Part shown: one piece after another, positions 17,406 through 25,496 of the stretch | Numbering within the stretch: position 1 is the first letter of the stretch | Layout of the letters: each line of letters begins with the position of its first letter | Position numbers and translations under genes: made by a program | Assembly (NCBI GenBank): GCA_017561085.1 | Contig: JAFZDQ010000021.1 | Span: 1-64,000 of the forward strand | Direction of reading: 5' to 3' | DNA from: Lachnospiraceae bacterium | GTDB taxonomy: Bacteria > Bacillota > Clostridia > Lachnospirales > Lachnospiraceae | Length of the DNA: 64,000 nt | Notes under the pieces: generated by a model | What the model saw: only the letters and a program-made list of their open reading frames with translations | Database searches by the model: none | Told to the model about the DNA's origin: nothing

Positions 17406-18752
17406 TTAGCCGATTCCTTTGTAAATAATTCCCAAAATAAATACGGCAACGGCAATCGGTACATACACGTACTTCGACAGAAAACCAAATATTTTCGGAA
17501 GGGGTTTTTCTCTTCCCATCTCCAATTCTTCTTTTGTTTCTTTGTAACCAAGCACATAATAAACAGATACCGCACCCAACAGCGCACCAAACGGCACCAC
17601 TAAAATGGTGATAAAATCCATCCAGGTTCCTACTCTGTCACCATCCTCGATAAAAAGGCCTACTGCCAGCGCAATGATACCGCATATGGTAACAGCAGTT
17701 GTATGTGACATTTTAAATCTGGTCTGCCAGGATTCACTGACTGCCTCAAACATATTAATCAAACTGGTAATTCCCGCAAAGGCAACAGATAAAAAGAACA
17801 TTACCGCAAAGAACCGGCCAAAAGGCATATGCGCAAACACCTGCGGCAGGGTAATAAACATCAGCGGAGGTCCGCTGGCAGGCTCAATTCCAAACGCAAA
17901 TACCGCAGGCATGATTGCAAATGCGGAAAGCATCGCAGCAAGCGTATCAAAGATTGCCGTGTTACGGCAGGATTTGATGATGTCCTCATCCTTACCCAAA
18001 TAAGAACCGTACACAATCATCCCGGAGCCGGTAATGGAAAGAGAGAAAAATGCCTGTCCCATAGCCATAATCCATGTATCCGCCATAAGCAGGTATTCCC
18101 ACTTGGGAATCAGCAGGAACCGATAGCCTTCTGACGCACCTTCTAAGAAAAATACTCTCACCGCCAACACCAGAAACAACACAAAGAAGGCCGGCATCAT
18201 GAATTTATTTACTTTTTCAATTCCTTTGGTAGCCCCGAAAATCAATAAAACACAGGCTATCACTATCATAAGCGTATGACAGGGAATATTTCCCAGAGGA
18301 GAAGCCATTTCATTAAATAAAGCTGCGGAATCCGCCACCAATAATTCACCCGTCACTCCGGCAAACAGGGTCTTTAATACCCAGCCCAAAATAACGGAAT
18401 AGCCGATGGCAATTCCCAGAGAACCAAAAAGCGGAATCCAGCCTAGCAGATATCCGATTTTGCCTTTTCCTCTTGCATTCCAGCAATATTCATAAGCACC
18501 AAGGGTTCCTGTTTTCGCTCTTCTGCCGATGGCAAATTCAGCAGAAAGACCCACCATACCAAACAATGCTACAAAAATAAAATAGGGAATCAGAAATGCT
18601 GCGCCTCCGTATTGTCCCAAACGATACGGAAACAACCAAATATTCCCCATTCCTACGGCTGAACCGACACAAGCCAGCACAAAACCCAGTGAATTTTTAA
18701 ATTGTCCGTTTTTGTGTAAACCGGTCTGCTTCGTTTCTAAATTACTCACCAT
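17406..18752 (-). CDS. sodium-dependent transporter, SNF/NSS family
   Basis: 448 residues with eleven to twelve membrane helices. The first helix has SAVGMGNIWLFPYRLGQYGG, the sodium and substrate site of LeuT-type symporters. Such proteins import amino acids or small amines. The start is the ATG at 18752 behind AAGGAAGATA. The frame stays open for 74 more codons, but these run through GC-rich tandem repeats and should not be annotated as protein. Confidence 0.93.
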   Translation of the reverse strand: MVSNLETKQTGLHKNGQFKNSLGFVLACVGSAVGMGNIWLFPYRLGQYGGAAFLIPYFIFVALFGMVGLSAEFAIGRRAKTGTLGAYEYCWNARGKGKIGYLLGWIPLFGSLGIAIGYSVILGWVLKTLFAGVTGELLVADSAALFNEMASPLGNIPCHTLMIVIACVLLIFGATKGIEKVNKFMMPAFFVLFLVLAVRVFFLEGASEGYRFLLIPKWEYLLMADTWIMAMGQAFFSLSITGSGMIVYGSYLGKDEDIIKSCRNTAIFDTLAAMLSAFAIMPAVFAFGIEPASGPPLMFITLPQVFAHMPFGRFFAVMFFLSVAFAGITSLINMFEAVSESWQTRFKMSHTTAVTICGIIALAVGLFIEDGDRVGTWMDFITILVVPFGALLGAVSVYYVLGYKETKEELEMGREKPLPKIFGFLSKYVYVPIAVAVFILGIIYKGIG

Positions 18753-18793
18753 TATCTTCCTTTCTGTTTCCGCTCCGCGGTCTGCCTTCTTAT

Positions 18794-18953
18794 AAGATTG
18801 CGCAGAGCGCAATCTCTGCGCGCGAGCGGTATTGCGCAGCAATAATCTTCCTCTCCGCGAGCTGTCTTTATAAAAGATTGCGCCCTGCGCAATCTCTGCG
18901 CGCGAGCGGTATTGCGCAGCAATAATCTTCCTCTCCGCGAGCTGCGCATAAAA
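18794..18953. repeat. structured repeat family B, two tandem 80-base copies
   Basis: Two nearly identical units start at 18794 and 18874. Each has a GATTGCGC...GCGCAATC hairpin, then GCGCGAGCGGTATTGCGCAG and CTTCCTCTCCGCGAGCTG. A third partial copy is at 57089-57146. The units lie between the SNF transporter start and the YegP terminator. Confidence 0.85.
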
Positions 18954-18980
18954 AGGCAGTATATTTTCATACACTGCCTT
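18953..18980 (-). terminator. terminator of the YegP-like gene
   Basis: AAGGCAGT and ACTGCCTT pair around a 12-base loop; on the minus strand TTTTTATG follows. Confidence 0.7.
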
Positions 18981-19014
18981 CGCTTAATCTATTCTTGATT
19001 CATCCGGGTACTGA

Positions 19015-19383
19015 TTAAACAGTTTCTACGGGTGCATCGGGAGCGTTCTTCTTAACAGATTCGATACCATTCATACATCCTGCAAGAGATTTATAACCTT
19101 CGCTGGTTGCGATAATCTGTCCGTTGGTAGCTTTTAAACGGAATCTGAATTCGCCTGCCTTATCAGCATAAACTTCGAATTTAGGATGCTTCTGTGCTTC
19201 GTATCCTTCTTCTGTCTGATTTTCAACTGCTGCAACGGGAGCGTTCTTCTTAACGCTTTCGATACCCTGATTACAAGCTGCATCGGTTGTATAAACTTCA
19301 GAAGTAGCGATTACTTCTCCGTTACCAGCCTTTAAATCAAACTTAACGCCTGTGTCTGTCTTTTTCACAATAAACTTGCCCAT
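19015..19383 (-). CDS. YegP/DUF1508 tandem-domain protein
   Basis: 122 residues holding two copies of the 50-residue DUF1508 beta unit. The first has ATSEVYTTDAACNQGIESVKKNAP and the second ATSEGYKSLAGCMNGIESVKKNAP at its end. DUF1508 is small, widespread and of unknown function, perhaps stress linked. The ATG at 19383 is fixed by AAGGAGG nine bases upstream; the open frame upstream is not coding. A monocistronic unit with its own terminator. Confidence 0.92.
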   Translation of the reverse strand: MGKFIVKKTDTGVKFDLKAGNGEVIATSEVYTTDAACNQGIESVKKNAPVAAVENQTEEGYEAQKHPKFEVYADKAGEFRFRLKATNGQIIATSEGYKSLAGCMNGIESVKKNAPDAPVETV

Positions 19384-19486
19384 TGGTGAATCCTCCTTTG
19401 TGATTACAATCATACTATACTGTTATTGTACGTTTTTTTGCGGTTCTTCGCAATACATTTATGCTTTCTTTATTCTTTTCCTGCCC

Positions 19487-19693
19487 TTATTTTTTCTTAC
19501 GTACCTTTTCGATGGTTCCGTCAGGTCTTTGGATGGACATATGATCCAGCTGACCACGTAAATTCGCACGCACACTTTCCACATACTTCCTGCGGAGCTG
19601 CTGCTGTTCTTCTTTTTCCTCTTCGGTCAACCCTTCCCCTTGGGATTTGTGATAAAGTTCATTAATTCTCTTGATGGTTTCTTCCATGTTCAT
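19487..19693 (-). CDS. DUF896 family protein
   Basis: 68 residues, matching the short helical DUF896 (YnzC) family: IKRINELYHKSQ, then LTEEEKEEQQQLRRKYVE and the C-terminal DHMSIQRPDGTIEKV. The function is unknown; some relatives are induced in the SOS response. GGAGAG precedes the first ATG, and a second ATG two codons on is also possible. Confidence 0.93.
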   Translation of the reverse strand: MNMEETIKRINELYHKSQGEGLTEEEKEEQQQLRRKYVESVRANLRGQLDHMSIQRPDGTIEKVRKKK

Positions 19694-19740
19694 GTGTTGC
19701 TCTCCTCGATTCTACCGGTTTGGTCTTCTAAGGTTTTTCA

Positions 19741-20415
19741 TTAAATATCCATGCCGGCTCTTAAACTATCCATTTTTTCATCCAATTGTGTACTAAGCTC
19801 GGCACAAAGCAGTAACTCACTTTCCATCGCCTTCGTAAATGTACGGTCTTTTTTGTACTTCAGCTGATGCTCCAAGCTGGCCCAACAGTCCATGGCAATG
19901 GTACGGAGCTGGATTTCCACCTTCATCGGACGCTTTTCATTTTCCAAGAAAATAGGTACTGCCACAACCAGATGGAGGCTGCGGTAGCCGCTCTTCTTGG
20001 GCGCCTTAATATAATCCTTTTTCTTAATAAGGGTAATGTCATCCTGCTTTAAAAGGGCATCCGCCAAAGTATAAACATCATCCGCAAAAGAACAAACCAC
20101 ACGGATTCCGGCCACGTCATTCAAATTTTCTTCAATCGCCTCCATGGTAAAAGGAAGGCCTTTGCGTTCCAGTTTTTCTTTGATGCTGGCCATTCTTTTC
20201 AGTCTTGTCTTGATATCATTGATGGGATTACGGTCGTGCTGCAGGGAATATTCCTGGTCAAGAACCTTAAATTTCGTTTCTATTTCCATCATGGCACAAC
20301 GGTAATATGCCATCAAACGCTCGATTTCAGCACCGCGCCTGGCTATCCATTCCATAGCCATAACATCGGAAAAGGCCACGATTTCATCTTTGATTCTTTC
20401 TTCGTTTGTGCTCAT
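19741..20415 (-). CDS. small alarmone synthetase (GTP pyrophosphokinase family)
   Basis: 224 residues, the length of RelP/RelQ-type synthetases without a hydrolase domain. The RelA/SpoT synthetase motifs are seen as IKTRLKRMASIKEKL, DVAGIRVVCSFADDVY, GYRSLHLVV and VEIQLRTIAMDCWASLEHQLKYK. It makes (p)ppGpp from GTP or GDP and ATP under stress, in the cytoplasm. It is transcribed alone or just ahead of DUF896. Confidence 0.93.
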   Translation of the reverse strand: MSTNEERIKDEIVAFSDVMAMEWIARRGAEIERLMAYYRCAMMEIETKFKVLDQEYSLQHDRNPINDIKTRLKRMASIKEKLERKGLPFTMEAIEENLNDVAGIRVVCSFADDVYTLADALLKQDDITLIKKKDYIKAPKKSGYRSLHLVVAVPIFLENEKRPMKVEIQLRTIAMDCWASLEHQLKYKKDRTFTKAMESELLLCAELSTQLDEKMDSLRAGMDI

Positions 20416-20495
20416 ATCAATTTCCTCTCGGGGTTCGATTTCTCAACGCTATTATTATACCATTTCTTCCAAAAAGCAACAACCTGTCAAGCGAA

Positions 20496-20921
20496 TTACT
20501 CCTTTGTCTTATACATGGACATCCCGTGGCCTGACATATCATTGGGGCGACGGTTAAAGCCAAACTTTTCATAAAACGCTTCTTTTCCTTTAGCGGCGCC
20601 TAAAATAAACATAATTCTGTCTCCATCTTCTGCCGCGTTTAAGGTCTTCTCTATTAAGCCATTTACGATTTCAGAACCAATTCCCTGCTCCTGATATTCC
20701 GGACACACAATCACATCTCCGATATACGCCGTATATCCATAGTCAAATAAAACCCTGCCCATGGCAACAATTTCTTCTCCTGCCCGCGCTACTACCAAAA
20801 AAGTAGTGTTTTCAAGTCCTCTTTTTGCCTGTCCGGCTGTAATTTCTGACCAGCCTACAGATTTTCTTAAAAAATTATATTCCTCGGGCGTCATACACTC
20901 CGAATAAGTAATCTCTGACAT
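20496..20921 (-). CDS. GNAT family N-acetyltransferase
   Basis: 141 residues. The acetyl-CoA binding loop is QEQGIGSEIVNGLIEK, following the YIGDVIVCPEYQ strand. The C-terminal EAFYEKFGFNRRPND is typical of small GNATs. AAGGAGACGAAA fixes the ATG at 20921. The acceptor is unknown. Confidence 0.9.
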   Translation of the reverse strand: MSEITYSECMTPEEYNFLRKSVGWSEITAGQAKRGLENTTFLVVARAGEEIVAMGRVLFDYGYTAYIGDVIVCPEYQEQGIGSEIVNGLIEKTLNAAEDGDRIMFILGAAKGKEAFYEKFGFNRRPNDMSGHGMSMYKTKE

Positions 20922-20953
20922 TTTCGTCTCCTTTTCATAACTTAACATGCTTT

Positions 20954-21069
20954 AATAATATCCTCACAAGCAGGGCTTTGAAAAACGTCGGTGCTTAGCG
21001 AGGTTTTTTCGAGCTTAGCAGCCGTTACGTTTTTCATAGAGCGGGAGCGTCCCGCGGTAGGATATTATT
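20954..21069. repeat. structured repeat family A, copy 2 (inverted relative to copy 1)
   Basis: Arms AATAATATCCT and AGGATATTATT enclose a core that is the reverse complement of the core at 9571-9655. The GCGGGA-CGC-TCCCGC hairpin and the GAAAAACGT...ACGTTTTTC hairpin are both intact. The base change in the second stem is compensated on both sides relative to copy 1. Confidence 0.75.
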
Positions 21070-21137
21070 TTGTGCTTGCTTATAAATTATTTACCTACCC
21101 AAATCATCAATCATTACAAATAAACCGCAAATAAATA

Positions 21138-21161
21138 AAGGAGGAGGACAAGCCCCCTCCC
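21138..21161 (-). terminator. terminator of the GH51 transcript
   Basis: On the minus strand GGGAGGGGG and CCTCCTCC pair around CTTGT and are followed by TTTATTTATTT, just after the GH51 stop. Confidence 0.7.
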
Positions 21162-21171
21162 ATATTTTCTA

Positions 21172-22668
21172 TTAGCAAATTTCCAAACTAATCACGCTGC
21201 AAGCGGGAATGGTAAAGGAAACGCCGTTTTCATTCATTGTAACATCTTCAAATGCTTCTTCTTTCACAGTTTCAGGCTTGTCAAAGGTATTGGCAGCATC
21301 CATTGCTCCGCTTAAGATTGTTGCTTTAACGGAAGTTGACCTCTTCTCTGCAAATGCCATCTCTACAGGATAGCTATCTGTAGCAGAAAGGTTTGCAAGT
21401 GTCACAAGAATTATTCCGTCCTTGGTCATGGATACGGATTCCTGTAAGTTAGGAACCTTGTGCTCTTCCGTACCGATTTCGGTCGTTTCTAAGAAGCTTT
21501 CAAGAAGCTGTGCACCCTGATGCTTCTTATACATGTGGAATACATGATAAGTAGGGGTAAGCAGCATCTTCGCGCCCTCTGTAAGGATAACAGCCTGAAG
21601 AACGTTTACCATCTGTGCGATACAAGCCATTTTTACTCTGTCACAGTTTTTATTGAAAATATTCAGGTTCAGCGCAGCTACAAGCGCATCACGCATGGTA
21701 TTCTGCTGATAAAGGAATCCGGGATTGGTACCGGGTTCTACGTCAAACCAGTTACCCCACTCATCTACCATCATACCGATTACTTTATTAGGGTCATACT
21801 GATCCATAATCGCACCATGCATCTGAATCAATTTTTCCATATAAAGTGTTTTGGATAAGGTCAGATACCATTCTTCCTCGGTAAAGTCTGTTGCGCTTCC
21901 CTTGTGCTCCCATACATGAGGAACTGTGTAATAGTGAAGAGACAAACCGTCCATATGTCCATGGAAGTGTTCGGGTGTATGGTCAAAAGCAGTTTCCATC
22001 ACCTTGCTTGTCCAATGGGCATCATCTACGTTGGCACCGCAACAAATCTTCTGAATCGGATTTTCCTTATCATACTGATGTACAAAGGTCTGATATCTGC
22101 GGTAAAGGTTCGCATAATATTCAGGTGTCATGTTTCCGCCGCAACCCCAGTTTTCATTACCTACTCCGAAGTAATCCACTTTCCAGGGTTTCTCACGGCC
22201 GTTTTTCTTACGCTCGTCGGTAAGAGGGGACACGCCGTCAAATGTCATATATTCAATCCATTCAGACATTTCCTGTACGGTACCGCTACCTACGTTACCG
22301 TTTACGTAAGTCTTACAACCAAGCTGTTCACAAAGTTCAAAGAACTCATGGGTACCGAAGCTGTTATCTTCGAGCACGCCACCCCAGTTGGTATTAATCA
22401 TTTTCTTACGGGTTTCTTTGGGACCGATACCGTCCTTCCAATGATATTCATCCGCAAAGCATCCTCCGGGCCAACGAAGTAACGGAATACCCATTTCCTT
22501 CAAGGCATCCACAACGTCACTACGCATGCCGTTTACGTTAGGAATTTCGGAATCTTCCCCTACAAATAACCCCTCATAAATACATCTTCCCAGATGTTCA
22601 CTAAAGTGTCCGTAAATCTCGGGATGGATATATCCTTTTTGATTTTTTTCATTAATGTACAGTTTCAT
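21172..22668 (-). CDS. GH51 alpha-L-arabinofuranosidase
   Basis: 498 residues, normal length. The (beta/alpha)8 catalytic domain carries the acid/base in [14 protein letters not shown] (about residue 173) and the nucleophile in [10 protein letters not shown] (about residue 298). The C-terminal beta-sandwich runs from about residue 390. It removes terminal arabinose from arabinan or arabinoxylan oligosaccharides. With no signal peptide it works in the cytoplasm. It is the last gene of the esterase-LacI-GH51 unit. Confidence 0.95.
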   Translation of the reverse strand: MKLYINEKNQKGYIHPEIYGHFSEHLGRCIYEGLFVGEDSEIPNVNGMRSDVVDALKEMGIPLLRWPGGCFADEYHWKDGIGPKETRKKMINTNWGGVLEDNSFGTHEFFELCEQLGCKTYVNGNVGSGTVQEMSEWIEYMTFDGVSPLTDERKKNGREKPWKVDYFGVGNENWGCGGNMTPEYYANLYRRYQTFVHQYDKENPIQKICCGANVDDAHWTSKVMETAFDHTPEHFHGHMDGLSLHYYTVPHVWEHKGSATDFTEEEWYLTLSKTLYMEKLIQMHGAIMDQYDPNKVIGMMVDEWGNWFDVEPGTNPGFLYQQNTMRDALVAALNLNIFNKNCDRVKMACIAQMVNVLQAVILTEGAKMLLTPTYHVFHMYKKHQGAQLLESFLETTEIGTEEHKVPNLQESVSMTKDGIILVTLANLSATDSYPVEMAFAEKRSTSVKATILSGAMDAANTFDKPETVKEEAFEDVTMNENGVSFTIPACSVISLEIC

Positions 22669-22699
22669 TTGTCATTCTCCCATAAAATTTTCTTCTATT

Positions 22700-22768
22700 T
22701 TACTGCGCAGGCTTACCTGCGTCAATAATAGCCTGATATTTTGTATTAACAACCGCAGCCGCTGCTTC
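22700..22768 (-). pseudogene. 22-codon orphan coding tail after lacI-type gene
   Basis: Directly after the regulator stop the frame stays open for 22 codons and ends in TAA. It reads EAAAAVVNTKYQAIIDAGK and then PAQ. It has no start codon or ribosome binding site. It may be the tail of a deleted gene (for example a solute-binding protein) or chance; the support is weak. Confidence 0.25.
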
Positions 22769-23821
22769 TTAAGAAATATTACAAACGGACTTTCTCTTTT
22801 GCATGGTACAGGGGACTAAAATTTCAGTAACCTCACCCTGCGCTCCTTCTGCATTTTCTTCATCCTCTATCTTATCGATTAACAGCTTTGCCGCATGCAA
22901 ACCGATTTCCTGAAGCGGCAGCTTCGTGGTGGTAAGGGGCGGTCTGAAATACGCCGCGATATCCTGGTCATCAAAGCCTGCCACGGAAATATCCCTGCCT
23001 ACCTTAAGACCCTTTTCTTCAATCCGGTCATACACGCCTCCGGCCATTCTGTCGGTCATACAAAAGATAGCTGTCACTCCGGCATCTATCAATTCCCCGC
23101 TTTCTTTGTATCCGGTACTTCTCTCGAAATTACCATAGCGGACCAGCTCCGGCGCAAACAATACCTGCGCATCAAACAAAGCCTTCTGATAGCCCAAAAG
23201 TCTTTTCTGGGTATGGATATTATCCGGGAATCCTCCGATTACCCCGATTTTACGGTGTCCCATGTCTAACAGGTATTTCACTACCTCATAAGCACTCTTT
23301 TCATCATCAATGGCAACGGAAGGAATTTTCTCCGATTCGGTATACGCATATGTCATCACTACCGGGATTTTAAAATCCTCCGGAAAACTCCGGATTACTC
23401 TTGCATGACCTGCTAAATAAATAATTCCGTCTACTTTTACGGACACAAGCTCCTGCAAGGCCGGGTCAAAAACAGAATGATATGCTTCATCATTATGATA
23501 CCATTTGTCTTTCCACCTTCCGTAAAGACGCAGATTCTGCACAATAGTACGATACCCCTTCTCTTCACAATGCTCCATAATACTTTCAATCATACCGGGG
23601 GTTGTAAACTGCGCAATATCCTCCGCAATAATGCCTATGGTATGTGTCTTGCTGTTTCGAAGTCCCTGGGCAATATAGTTCGGCTGATAGCCCATCTCCT
23701 TCACGGCCTGCAGGACTCTCTGTTTGGTTTTTTCACCCGCCTTGGCTTTGCCGTTTAGGATATTGGACACGGTTGTCACTGATACGTTACATTCTTGTGC
23801 AATTTCTTTTAATGTAACCAT
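22769..23821 (-). CDS. LacI family transcriptional regulator
   Basis: 350 residues. The N-terminal helix-turn-helix VTLKEIAQECNVSVTTVSNILNG is textbook LacI and the rest is the periplasmic-binding-like ligand domain. The ATG at 23821 follows AAGGAG; the upstream frame belongs to the end of the esterase. It sits between esterase and GH51 and probably represses the locus in the absence of arabino- or xylo-oligosaccharides. A matching operator-like palindrome lies at 25407. Confidence 0.94.
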   Translation of the reverse strand: MVTLKEIAQECNVSVTTVSNILNGKAKAGEKTKQRVLQAVKEMGYQPNYIAQGLRNSKTHTIGIIAEDIAQFTTPGMIESIMEHCEEKGYRTIVQNLRLYGRWKDKWYHNDEAYHSVFDPALQELVSVKVDGIIYLAGHARVIRSFPEDFKIPVVMTYAYTESEKIPSVAIDDEKSAYEVVKYLLDMGHRKIGVIGGFPDNIHTQKRLLGYQKALFDAQVLFAPELVRYGNFERSTGYKESGELIDAGVTAIFCMTDRMAGGVYDRIEEKGLKVGRDISVAGFDDQDIAAYFRPPLTTTKLPLQEIGLHAAKLLIDKIEDEENAEGAQGEVTEILVPCTMQKRKSVCNIS

Positions 23822-23837
23822 TCTCTTACTCCTTGCA

Positions 23838-25370
23838 TTAATTTTGTTCTTCCAATGAACGCATAAGTGTGTCTGTGATAAATGTTTCATATGCGGAAGC
23901 TTCCTTCACTGCGCACACTGCACCTTCTGTTTCAAATAACATTTCTGCAGGCTGGGCATCCGTATAAGGAAGCCACTTGGGCATATCGCTTCCGTCTGCA
24001 TCCTGACCGTTGGGATCACCGGTTTTAATAAAGTTCGCCCAATAATTACACATCTGGCGGGCCAAATCATAATGCTTGCCCACAAAAGGACGCCAACACT
24101 TCGCCAGTGTTTCAAAGAAGAACCATAAATCCACGGAGTGGAAGGTACCCGGATTGTCCCAGCCGGGAATTTCCGGTTTAAATTTATAATAATAGTAATT
24201 CTGCTTACTTCCGGACTTGGTTAAGCCGTCAAAAATACCTTTAATGGTGCATTCAATACCGTTTACCACGCCGTAGCGGCCTTCACTTTCCTGTGCATAA
24301 ACTTCAGGGAATTTCAAAAATTCTTCTGCTCTGTCACCGAAGAATTCTACCGCTTTCTCTTTCAAATCCGCTTCATTTTCAGCGGTAAAGAAGTTCGGGA
24401 ACTCGTCCTCGGTGTTTCCTGACATCACTGTCACATCTGCGCACTTACCTTCTTTTAAAAGTACCATCGGATCGCCTACGCAGAATTTACCGTCAATGGC
24501 ATTGGCCATACGGGGATATGTCTCTGCAAACTTGGCATATTTATCACGGATATAAAAAGCATCCAAAGCCCTTGCTTCTTCCAAGGTAGATACACCCAAA
24601 AATTCAAAGAAATCCTGACCCAGCTTTTCCGCCTCGTCCAAAGGCTTGGGAATACCGATAAACGCTTTCATATAAGGATTACGGATCATGGCACTCATAA
24701 TTACAGCCTTTTGGAACAGTCCCTTATTATCGGGGCAAGCCATCTGGCTTAAGACACTGCCGCCTCCTGCAGACTGTCCGGCAATGGTGATATTCTCCGG
24801 GTCGCCGCCAAATGCCGCGATGTTACGGATTACCCATTTGATGCCGGCCTGCTGGTCCAGACTTCCGAAGTTTGCGGGCGCATCCGGCTGTTCCTTACTA
24901 ATCTGGGGATGGCTTAAAAAGCCGAATACATTGATTCTGTAATTGACGGTAACAACTACCACACCTCTGCGGGCAAGGCGCTCACCGTCAAATTCCATTT
25001 CTGCAGGATAACCCCACTGTAAACCGCCGCCATAAAACCAAACCAGTACCGGCTGCTTTTCATCCGCGCTCTTGGCAGATGTCCATACATTCAGATAAAG
25101 ACAGTCCTCTCCCATATCAATATCCGGGTCTACATGCCATTCCCGGCAGTAAATATCAGTTCCAAGTCCCGGTGTATCCTGAACGGATATGGGCGCAAAA
25201 CGGTACGCATCCCTTACACCTTCCCAATTTTCACAAGGCTGGGGCGCACGCCATCTGTTTTCACCTACCGGCGGAGCCGCAAAGGGAATTCCCTTAAAAG
25301 CCGTAATTCTGGGGTCTGCCGCTTCAATACCGCGGACCCATCCGTTTTCTGTTTTTGCTGTTCTGATCAT
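23838..25370 (-). CDS. type-B carboxylesterase
   Basis: About 510 residues. The nucleophile elbow is ITIAGQSAGGGSV and the oxyanion hole is in WFYGGGLQWG. The catalytic His is probably in GTFHSVDLWFFFE. No signal peptide is seen. In this locus it could remove acetyl or feruloyl esters from imported xylan fragments, an inference from its neighbours. The start is the ATG at 25370 behind GGAGG. It is the first gene of the unit, from the promoter at 25436-25464. Confidence 0.92.
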   Translation of the reverse strand: MIRTAKTENGWVRGIEAADPRITAFKGIPFAAPPVGENRWRAPQPCENWEGVRDAYRFAPISVQDTPGLGTDIYCREWHVDPDIDMGEDCLYLNVWTSAKSADEKQPVLVWFYGGGLQWGYPAEMEFDGERLARRGVVVVTVNYRINVFGFLSHPQISKEQPDAPANFGSLDQQAGIKWVIRNIAAFGGDPENITIAGQSAGGGSVLSQMACPDNKGLFQKAVIMSAMIRNPYMKAFIGIPKPLDEAEKLGQDFFEFLGVSTLEEARALDAFYIRDKYAKFAETYPRMANAIDGKFCVGDPMVLLKEGKCADVTVMSGNTEDEFPNFFTAENEADLKEKAVEFFGDRAEEFLKFPEVYAQESEGRYGVVNGIECTIKGIFDGLTKSGSKQNYYYYKFKPEIPGWDNPGTFHSVDLWFFFETLAKCWRPFVGKHYDLARQMCNYWANFIKTGDPNGQDADGSDMPKWLPYTDAQPAEMLFETEGAVCAVKEASAYETFITDTLMRSLEEQN

Positions 25371-25406
25371 AGTTTGTGTAACCTCCATACCAATACATAT
25401 AACATC

Positions 25407-25419
25407 ATTGTTTAACGAT
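25407..25419. promoter_or_regulatory. LacI-type operator candidate
   Basis: ATTGTTTAACGAT is a 13-base near-palindrome with an odd centre, differing in one pair. It lies about 11-23 bases downstream of the predicted start of transcription of the esterase-LacI-GH51 unit. Confidence 0.5.
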
Positions 25420-25435
25420 TTACCTTCTATCTACT

Positions 25436-25464
25436 ATCATATACATAATGAAATACTATTTCAA
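25436..25464 (-). promoter_or_regulatory. promoter of the esterase-LacI-GH51 unit
   Basis: TTGAAA and TATGAT on the minus strand are separated by 17 bases, 66 bases upstream of the esterase ATG. Confidence 0.7.
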
Positions 25465-25496
25465 GAACTCTTTTCGCAATAACCCCTTTTTAGGAC

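Noticed and set aside
18753..18974. N-terminal extension of the SNF transporter through the repeats
   Set aside because: The extension translates the family B repeats, while a good ribosome binding site and conserved N-terminus fix the start at 18752.
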